From Planctomycetota bacterium (GTDB lineage Bacteria; Planctomycetota; UBA8108; UBA1146): a DNA stretch of 7,950 nt. Under the pieces are notes generated by a model. That model searched no databases. It had not been told where the DNA came from and worked only from the letters and a program-made list of their open reading frames with translations. Position numbers and translations under genes: made by a program. This document shows positions 1 to 5,244 of the stretch, one piece after another. Numbering within the stretch: position 1 is the first letter of the stretch; each line of letters starts with the position of its first letter. Location: NCBI GenBank assembly GCA_002691835.1, contig NZJA01000021.1, forward strand, positions 1-7,950. Direction: 5' to 3'.

Positions 1-277
1 CTACTGGGAAAAAGCCTCCAACAAAGGCCGCTAAAATCAGCATCGTAATCACTTCACGTGCATCGACTCCACTGAGCCCTTTGTTGGTGTAAACATTCAT
101 CGCCATTCCGGCGACAGTCAGTGCAATGATGGCCTGGGCCCAAAGACCATTATCCGCTAAAGCGCCTTTGGCGATGTTTGCCCAATCCGCTCCAGCTTCA
201 GTCCCCATAGCACTAATTCCGGACATCAAAATTCCAACGATCAGAAAAATGACGATCCCTATGATTTTGTCCTGCAT
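1..277 (-). CDS. Small hydrophobic membrane protein, unrecognised (3' end beyond window)
   Basis: The reading frame starts at an ATG at 277-275 and stays open to the left edge, giving 92 residues without a stop. A G-rich stretch (GGGGGAT) lies 5-11 bases upstream and is only a weak ribosome-binding site. The product has hydrophobic segments at about residues 4-24, 47-63 and 77-92. Between the first two is a short loop (GTEAGADW) and between the last two a polar loop (NVYTNKGLSGVDARE). This pattern suggests an integral membrane protein with at least three helices, or a cleaved leader plus two. I do not recognise the family and the C-terminus is not visible. It is divergent from the symporter gene on its right. 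Sampled base composition seems lower in GC than the symporter gene. Confidence 0.6.
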   Translation of the reverse strand, partial: MQDKIIGIVIFLIVGILMSGISAMGTEAGADWANIAKGALADNGLWAQAIIALTVAGMAMNVYTNKGLSGVDAREVITMLILAAFVGGFFPV

Positions 278-300
278 CTCGATCCCCCAATTCTTGATTC

Positions 301-315
301 CCACCCTGTGGGTGG
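301..315. repeat. Perfect 6-base inverted repeat (CCACCC-TGT-GGGTGG)
   Basis: Arms 301-306 and 310-315 are exact reverse complements around a 3-base centre. On the minus strand the repeat lies 24-38 bases before the ATG of the left membrane-protein gene, a position that would suit an operator or a leader hairpin for that gene. No T-tract follows on either side, so it is unlikely to be a terminator. A short GC-rich palindrome can arise by chance; the function is a guess. Confidence 0.35.
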
Positions 316-630
316 TGAGCCGGTTCATCCGACCCTTCAACAGCGGCCACTTTGAGATCCCACGGCGCGCGAATCCTCAGAGCTTCCCCACCTCTGTCGT
401 GCCTGCATTTTGAGGACTTTGAATCTCCCTATTCAAGAACTGGAATAACTGCGGGCCTCAATGGAACCCGAGAAAGTCCGGATATCTGGCTCCATTTGTT
501 CATTGGGGTGATTTCGCGACTGCCCATGCTAATTTCCTGCCCGACCGCCTTAATCATTATCGGCTCCGGCGACCCCTTGCCCGGGGGCGATTTTGCGGAG
601 AATTTGAACTTCCTCTGTAAAATCAAATCC

Positions 631-636
631 AAGGAG
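631..636 (+). promoter_or_regulatory. Ribosome-binding site AAGGAG of the symporter gene
   Basis: AAGGAG ends 6 bases before the ATG at 643, which is good Shine-Dalgarno spacing. It sets the start at 643 rather than at the upstream in-frame codon at 352, and gives a protein whose N-terminus aligns with PutP. Confidence 0.8.
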
Positions 637-642
637 TACTCC

Positions 643-2145
643 ATGACCCCGCTGGCAATCGGCTTCATCATCTATCTGGTTGGGCTGATGGTCATCGCCA
701 TGCTGTGCTCACGCAAACAGCAGAATCTGCCCGACTTTCTTCTCGCCGGAAGGCGACTCGGCCCCTGGGTGGTGGCCTTTTCTGAGCGAGCGTCAGGCGA
801 GAGCGGCTGGTTGCTACTGGGCCTCACCGGCCTCGCCTACGCCAGCGGACTCGGTGATCCATCGGGGCTGAAACTCGAACCTGCTTTCTGGACGATGGTG
901 GGTGGAATCAGTGGCCTGTCCCTGAGCTGGTATGTCATTGCCCGCCCCCTGAGATCTCAATCTGAACAGTATGGCGCACTGACGATGCCGCGCTTCTTCG
1001 AAGCACACCTCGGCAAAAAGTCGGGACGCAAAAGTGACCCCACCCTGCGCTTGTTGGCCACGGCCATCATTGCCTTCTGCTTCACCTTCTATATTGCTGC
1101 CCAATTTGTTGCGGTCGGGAAAGCCCTTGAGAGCACCTTTGGCTGGAATCAGCAAATCGGCGTCCTGATCGGTGCCGCCGTCATCGTTTTTTACACCCTG
1201 ATGGGCGGGTTTCTTGCGGTCGCCTGGACCGATTTCCTTCAAGGCTGGCTGATGCTGATTGCACTGGTGGTATTACCCATCGTCGCCATGAGCCAATTGG
1301 GTGGCTGGGAGGCCGTCTCCGACAAGGTCGCGGCGATCAACCCCGAACTCCTGTCCATCACGGGCGGACGCTCACCGATCCTGCTCTTCTCCGGCATCAT
1401 CAGCGGCTTTGCCATCGGTCTCGGATACATGGGCCAACCCCACCTTGCGGTTCGCTACATGAGCATGAGCTCCGCCAGTGACACCCCCCAAGCCCGCAGA
1501 ATCGCCATCGTCTTCGGCATTTTGACATACGGCGGAGCACTGTTGATGGGCATCGTCGCCATCGCCTGGTTTGGTGCGGGGGCCTTTGCCGATACGGAAA
1601 AGATGATGCCCACCCTCGCTCAGGAGGTCTTCCCCGGCTGGCTGGCGGGGCTGGTCATCTGCGGTGCTCTGGCTGCGATGATGTCGACTGCCGATTCACA
1701 ACTGCTGGTCACATCTTCTGCCTTTACCGAAGACGTCTACCATCAGGAGATCCACCCCGATGCCAGCGATGAGAAACTGGTCAAAATGGGCCGTTGGGTC
1801 ACCCTCAGTGTCGGCCTTCTCGCCTTTGCCCTGTCGACACAGTCCGGCTCCAGCATCTTCAAGAAGGTGCTCTTCGCCTGGTCCGGACTCGGCTCCGCCT
1901 TCGGCCCTCCGTTGCTGCTGTGCCTCCACTGGTCACGAACCACCCGCAATGGTGTCATCGCCGGTATGGTTTCGGGATTGGTGACAGTCCTGTGCTGGGA
2001 CAATCTCGGAGCCAATGAGGCACTCTCCGGCTGGATCCCGGGCCTGCGTCTCTACAGTCTGGTTCCCGGATTTCTGGTCAGCCTGCTGGTGACGGCTCTG
2101 GTCAGCCTCCGCGGGGAAAGCCGTCTCACCCAAAATCAGGACTAA
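643..2145 (+). CDS. putP: PutP-like sodium:solute symporter (SSS family)
   Basis: This is a 500-residue inner-membrane transporter of the SSS family, close in length to E. coli sodium/proline symporter PutP (502 residues) and collinear with it. Matching blocks are FLLAGRRLGPWV (32-43), SGWLLLGLTG (54-63), the family signature GGFLAVAWTDFLQG (188-201), GLGYMGQPH (259-267), MSTADSQLLVTSSAFTEDVY (347-366), GSAFGP (417-422) and WSRTTRNG (430-437). Thirteen membrane helices are expected for the fold. The TM9 sodium-ligand pair of PutP (Ser340, Thr341) is kept as Ser348-Thr349. The TM2 motif ASDMSGW of PutP reads ASGESGW here (50-56), so the essential Asp55 is replaced by Gly52 and followed by Glu53. 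The cation site may therefore be rearranged and proline is not assured as substrate; the symbol rests on overall similarity. The start has a strong AAGGAG site. Two anchored helical proteins are encoded 90 bases downstream. Confidence 0.92.
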   Translation: MTPLAIGFIIYLVGLMVIAMLCSRKQQNLPDFLLAGRRLGPWVVAFSERASGESGWLLLGLTGLAYASGLGDPSGLKLEPAFWTMVGGISGLSLSWYVIARPLRSQSEQYGALTMPRFFEAHLGKKSGRKSDPTLRLLATAIIAFCFTFYIAAQFVAVGKALESTFGWNQQIGVLIGAAVIVFYTLMGGFLAVAWTDFLQGWLMLIALVVLPIVAMSQLGGWEAVSDKVAAINPELLSITGGRSPILLFSGIISGFAIGLGYMGQPHLAVRYMSMSSASDTPQARRIAIVFGILTYGGALLMGIVAIAWFGAGAFADTEKMMPTLAQEVFPGWLAGLVICGALAAMMSTADSQLLVTSSAFTEDVYHQEIHPDASDEKLVKMGRWVTLSVGLLAFALSTQSGSSIFKKVLFAWSGLGSAFGPPLLLCLHWSRTTRNGVIAGMVSGLVTVLCWDNLGANEALSGWIPGLRLYSLVPGFLVSLLVTALVSLRGESRLTQNQD

Positions 2146-2235
2146 TTGGAAAAAGATGACGACCCAAACCGGAATCCGGGGTTGGCCATCGGTGGCTTCA
2201 AACCTTACCTTTGAGGTGGATTGAGAGGAATTCAT
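2146..2235 (+). other. 90-base gap with an imperfect inverted repeat
   Basis: At 2164-2185 the arms CCAA/TTGG and CCGG/CCGG can pair around a 3-base loop, with a small internal bulge. No T-run follows, so it is not a standard intrinsic terminator. It may slow transcription or be chance. No convincing promoter was seen, so whether the downstream pair is co-transcribed with the symporter is undecided. Confidence 0.25.
2225..2230 (+). promoter_or_regulatory. Ribosome-binding site GAGGAA of the first anchored protein gene
   Basis: GAGGAA lies 5 bases before the ATG at 2236. It favours this ATG over the in-frame TTG at 2221, whose nearest purine-rich stretch directly abuts the codon. Confidence 0.7.
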
Positions 2236-2991
2236 ATGACTCCCGCATTCAAGGCTCTGGTAATCGTGGCCCTCATTCTGAGTGGCGTCTCCCTGGTGAT
2301 CTCCAACAATGCTCCCGTTCAGGAACCGGTCCGTCCCCTGCAGGAGAAGACTCCGGCTGACACGGATGTCATGGAAGAAACCCTTAACCAGCTGAAGTCG
2401 GAACTGATCACCATCAGCACACGTCTCGATGCCCTCGAATTATCTGTCGCGAAGAAAGATGTGCTCCCAGGCAAGAAAGGCCAGGGCGGATCCAAGGACG
2501 CGATGGTCGGCGAAGCCGCCATTACTGCCAAGGTCGAAGAGGCCGTCGAAAAAGCCCTCGGCCAACAAGGAGCCGAACTGGTGAAAAAAGCCCAGCTCCA
2601 AGCGAAGCGAGAGGGCAATCGCGCTGGCTTCGACAAGTTTGTCAGCAATTACGGAGAAGGTCTGCCCCAGATCTACCAGAGCATCACCGACAAGATGAAC
2701 CTCGATCGCAATCGCCAGCAACAATTGGAGGAAACTCTGGAAGCGGGCTGGGCGCGGATGGATGAACTGACCGGCCAGCTTTTCAATGACGATCTTGCCC
2801 CTGAAGAGGAACAGGCATTGATGGGTGAAATCAAATCCGTCGGTGGCGAGACGATTCAGGAATTGGGCACATTTCTCAACCCAGGTGAAATGATGCAACT
2901 CGGCGAAATCATGATGGCGACTGAAGGAACCGAACGGATGGGCATGGGAGTCGCCGGAGCCGCCAAGGAATCTGCTGCCGAAGAGGAATAA
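2236..2991 (+). CDS. Membrane-anchored helical (coiled-coil) protein, paralog A, function unknown
   Basis: The 251-residue product has one hydrophobic N-terminal segment (about 6-22) with little positive charge before it beyond Lys6. This reads as a signal anchor, with the rest probably in the periplasm. A Pro-rich linker (27-41) leads to a heptad-like helix at about 46-73 containing SELITISTRLDALE (55-68). A flexible Gly/Lys-rich stretch (79-88) follows, then a long, highly charged helical region (about 95-205) rich in Glu, Lys and Gln. Near the C-terminus is QELGTFLNPGEMMQ (208-221), then an acidic tail. I do not recognise the family. The downstream gene encodes a protein of the same architecture with both motifs at nearly the same distance, so the two are probably tandem paralogs. 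The FLNP-type motif loosely recalls LTPEQ-like motifs of helical periplasmic proteins, but no function should be inferred. The next start codon is 4 bases after this stop. Confidence 0.82.
   Translation: MTPAFKALVIVALILSGVSLVISNNAPVQEPVRPLQEKTPADTDVMEETLNQLKSELITISTRLDALELSVAKKDVLPGKKGQGGSKDAMVGEAAITAKVEEAVEKALGQQGAELVKKAQLQAKREGNRAGFDKFVSNYGEGLPQIYQSITDKMNLDRNRQQQLEETLEAGWARMDELTGQLFNDDLAPEEEQALMGEIKSVGGETIQELGTFLNPGEMMQLGEIMMATEGTERMGMGVAGAAKESAAEEE
2983..2988 (+). promoter_or_regulatory. Ribosome-binding site GAGGAA inside the end of paralog A
   Basis: GAGGAA forms the last two Glu codons of paralog A and lies 7 bases before the ATG of paralog B at 2996. The arrangement suggests translational coupling between the two genes. 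Confidence 0.65.
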
Positions 2992-2995
2992 TCGT

Positions 2996-3796
2996 ATGGG
3001 CGCACCTGATCGATTCCCTGCTTCTGATCGCGAAACGGGTGAGGTCCTGTTTCGAATTCTGACACTGCTCGCCCTGCTGATGGCGGTGGCGAGCATCGGC
3101 CTCACCCACCGCAAAAACCCATCGGATCAGCAGTCACCGAAGACGGTGGAAACGGTCATGCCCGGTACTCCTGAATCTTCCGTCGAGCAGGCTTCTGACG
3201 ACCTGCTACGGGAACTCTTCACCCTCGGATTACGACTGAATGTCCTCGAGCAGAACGCTGAACAGCGATTCGATCCGACGACGGCTTCCGTCGAGAAGGA
3301 CATGGAAGAGACATCCCCCACCCTGGCGGAGACGGCTGAATCCTCTTTACCCTCGCTGACCCGCGCTAAGGCCACCGAGCTGCTGGGAGAGGCCAACCAG
3401 CAGATCAAGAGAGTCGATCTGTCCCTTGGCTGGTCCGACCATCTGCTTCGTCGCCTTAGCGAAGACAACCCTCTGGGAATGAGTCGGGCGGTCTATCGGG
3501 CCATCGACGAACGATTCACTCAATACTACGAGGTCACCCGCGCCATCCGCTTCGAGATCCATGATATCTGGAGTGCCAACCCCGCAGCGGTGGGTCGTGA
3601 TCCACGACCGATTCTCGCCCGGCTCGATGACATCGAATCGGAGTGGGAGATCCTGGATCAGGAACTGCAGGAATTTCTGAGTCCGGAAGATTACCGCGGA
3701 TTCAACCGCCTCGTTTCCATGGCTCAGCGTGAACAGAATGTGATGAGCTATCTCGATCGCCAGCAGGAAACCGAATCGGAAGAGTCGCGCCCCTAG
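2996..3796 (+). CDS. Membrane-anchored helical protein, paralog B, function unknown
   Basis: The 266-residue product has a short polar N-terminus, a single membrane segment at about 18-36 and a polar linker (38-66). Next come the helix motif RELFTLGLRLNVLE (72-85), an acidic Ser/Thr/Glu-rich spacer (93-120) and a mainly helical domain (122-252) ending in an acidic, charged tail. DQELQEFLSPEDYRG (221-235) matches the QEL..FL.P motif of the upstream protein. The distance between the two motifs is 138 residues here and 141 there. The start codon is 4 bases past the previous stop and its ribosome-binding site lies within the previous gene, so co-expression is very likely. The stop codon TAG is part of a CTAG shared with the minus-strand DUF1501 gene. 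No known domain is recognised. A periplasmic location is inferred from the single anchor. A signal peptide is less likely because no clear cleavage site is visible. Confidence 0.82.
   Translation: MGAPDRFPASDRETGEVLFRILTLLALLMAVASIGLTHRKNPSDQQSPKTVETVMPGTPESSVEQASDDLLRELFTLGLRLNVLEQNAEQRFDPTTASVEKDMEETSPTLAETAESSLPSLTRAKATELLGEANQQIKRVDLSLGWSDHLLRRLSEDNPLGMSRAVYRAIDERFTQYYEVTRAIRFEIHDIWSANPAAVGRDPRPILARLDDIESEWEILDQELQEFLSPEDYRGFNRLVSMAQREQNVMSYLDRQQETESEESRP
3793..3796. other. CTAG shared by two convergent stop codons
   Basis: The plus-strand gene for paralog B ends with TAG at 3794-3796, and the minus-strand DUF1501 gene ends with TAG read from 3795 to 3793. The coding regions overlap by four bases, leaving no intergenic space for a dedicated terminator of either unit. 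Confidence 0.9.
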
Positions 3797-5244
3797 GCAA
3801 ACCAGTCGTGCTGGACGTGGCCGTGGACATCGGTCAGTCGCTGCTCGCGTCCGCCGAAGAGTTTCGTCAGCCGGGTGTGATCCACGCCCAACAGGTGCAG
3901 CATCGTGGCGTGCAGATCGTGGACCTCGACCGGCTTGTCGACGGCGCGATAACCAAAATCATCGGTCGCTCCGTGGATGTGGCCTCCGCGGATTCCCGCC
4001 CCCGCCAACCAGATGGAATATCCGTAAGGATTGTGGTCTCGACCGTTGCCGTCCTGGGCAAAGGGAGTCCGCCCAAACTCTCCGGCCCAGACCACCAGGG
4101 TGTCCTCCAGCAAACCTCGACGCTTGAGGTCAGTCAGCAACGCACCGATCGGCTGATCCACCGCACGCGCATTCTTTTCATGACCGTCTTTGAGATTGCT
4201 GTGCTGATCCCAGCGATCGGTTCCCACATAAGGGCAGGTCAACTCCACAAAGCGAACACCGCGCTCGACCAATCGACGTGCGAGCAGACACTCACGGGCA
4301 AAAGTACGTGTGGGTTCGTATTCGTGATCGAGACCGTAGAGCTCATGGACCTCTTCCGTCTCCCCAGAGAGATCGGAGAATTCAGGCACCGAAGTTTGCA
4401 TGCGGTAGGCCAGCTCGCCCTGAGCGATGGCCCCCTCCATCGCCTCCGTCTCCCCTGCAGCGTCGAGCCCCAGGTGATCGAGTCGGGCGAGGAGCTCCAG
4501 TTTTCTCTTCTGCTTTTCTTCACCTTCGCGGATACGAATGTTGGCCAGCGCATCTTCTCTCGGAAGAACGATGGAACCCTGATAACTCGCCGGCAAAAAG
4601 GAGTTGGAAAAACAGTCGAGCCCCCCCGGTGGAATCAGGCCTCCGTTAACGACAACAAAGCCCGGAAGGTTCTGATTGAGGCTGCCCAAACCGTAACTGA
4701 CCCACGCCCCCATACTCGGCCTGCCGGACAGACCGAGCCCGGTGTGAAGAAAATAGTTGGCATTGGTGTGCTCGCTGAACTTGCTCGTCATCGACCGCAC
4801 CAGCAACAGGTCATCCGCATGCTTCGCAACGTTGGGAAACAGGTCACTGATCTCGTGGCCACACTCTCCGTATCGCTGAAAATCCCACGGAGATTTCAAA
4901 GTATTACCGATACTGTTGAACTGGGTTCGCTCCATCTTTTCCGGGAATGGTTGGCCGTCATAACGGGCCAAGGCGGGTTTGGGGTCAAAAGTGTCGACCT
5001 GACTCGGTCCGCCATCCATGTAAAGGAAGATGACTGAGCGTGCCTTGGCCACCGGCTGTGCCAACCCATCCGTCGGGGCGGCTTCCAACAAGGGTCCCAG
5101 TCTGTCCCCCATCAACGCACTGAAAGCGACTGCCCCAAATCCGGAGGCACACTGGGAAAGCAACTGGCGCCGGTCGATCAGGGGCCGGCTGCCACTACAA
5201 AGGGGGTCGCAGGAGGAGTGGTTTGATCGGGAATCAACGGACAA
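3793..5244 (-). CDS. DUF1501 family protein with Tat-like leader
   Basis: This is a DUF1501 (PF07394) protein, a family related to the alkaline phosphatase/sulfatase fold and nearly always paired with DUF1549/DUF1553 proteins. From the proposed TTG start it has 483 residues, a usual family length. DRRQLL (24-29) followed by a weakly hydrophobic stretch (32-45) looks like a Tat signal, implying folded export. Family blocks follow in order: YMDGGPSQVDTFDPKP (75-90), WDQHSN (345-350), GEFGRTP (388-394), GNGRDHNPYG (399-408), HDLHATMLHLLG (442-453) and a C-terminal LTDVHGH. The Asp and His residues in these blocks are candidate metal ligands, by analogy with the fold; the reaction is unknown. TTG at 5244 is preferred because AAGGAG precedes it by 7 bases, whereas the upstream ATG at 5274 has no ribosome-binding site. 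The frame extends further still, to 5346, inside the preceding gene. The gene overlaps the preceding DUF1553 gene by 11 bases, suggesting coupled translation. Confidence 0.93.
   Translation of the reverse strand: MSVDSRSNHSSCDPLCSGSRPLIDRRQLLSQCASGFGAVAFSALMGDRLGPLLEAAPTDGLAQPVAKARSVIFLYMDGGPSQVDTFDPKPALARYDGQPFPEKMERTQFNSIGNTLKSPWDFQRYGECGHEISDLFPNVAKHADDLLLVRSMTSKFSEHTNANYFLHTGLGLSGRPSMGAWVSYGLGSLNQNLPGFVVVNGGLIPPGGLDCFSNSFLPASYQGSIVLPREDALANIRIREGEEKQKRKLELLARLDHLGLDAAGETEAMEGAIAQGELAYRMQTSVPEFSDLSGETEEVHELYGLDHEYEPTRTFARECLLARRLVERGVRFVELTCPYVGTDRWDQHSNLKDGHEKNARAVDQPIGALLTDLKRRGLLEDTLVVWAGEFGRTPFAQDGNGRDHNPYGYSIWLAGAGIRGGHIHGATDDFGYRAVDKPVEVHDLHATMLHLLGVDHTRLTKLFGGREQRLTDVHGHVQHDWFA

Larger units (their letters stand above)
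278..642. other. Divergent intergenic region without a gene
   Basis: These 365 bases separate the left membrane-protein gene from the symporter gene, which are transcribed away from each other, so promoters for both should lie here. I could not find a convincing pair of -35 and -10 boxes for either direction. The symporter frame stays open upstream to about position 352, but the extra residues look like random translation rather than a leader or a domain. A short perfect inverted repeat lies at 301-315 and a weak C4/G4 stem at 573-586. I see no riboswitch or RNA gene. Confidence 0.55.

Noticed and set aside
126..413. Plus-strand open frame opposite the left membrane-protein gene
   Set aside because: The minus-strand reading gives coherent membrane helices; the plus-strand product has no recognisable features and no clear ribosome-binding site.
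352..642. Upstream in-frame extension of the symporter reading frame (97 extra residues)
   Set aside because: The extra residues show no domain or leader character, PutP alignment begins at the ATG at 643, and that ATG has a strong AAGGAG site.
2164..2185. Hairpin after the symporter gene as a rho-independent terminator
   Set aside because: The stem is interrupted and no T-tract follows, so it was kept only as an imperfect inverted repeat.
2440..3114. Minus-strand open frame (224 codons) opposite the two paralog genes
   Set aside because: It spans the junction of two plus-strand genes that have good ribosome-binding sites and plausible protein architecture; the product looks like a shadow translation.
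3808..5037. Long plus-strand open frame (409 codons) opposite the DUF1501 gene
   Set aside because: It is antisense to a gene with clear family motifs, has no family resemblance, and is best explained by codon bias of the minus-strand gene.
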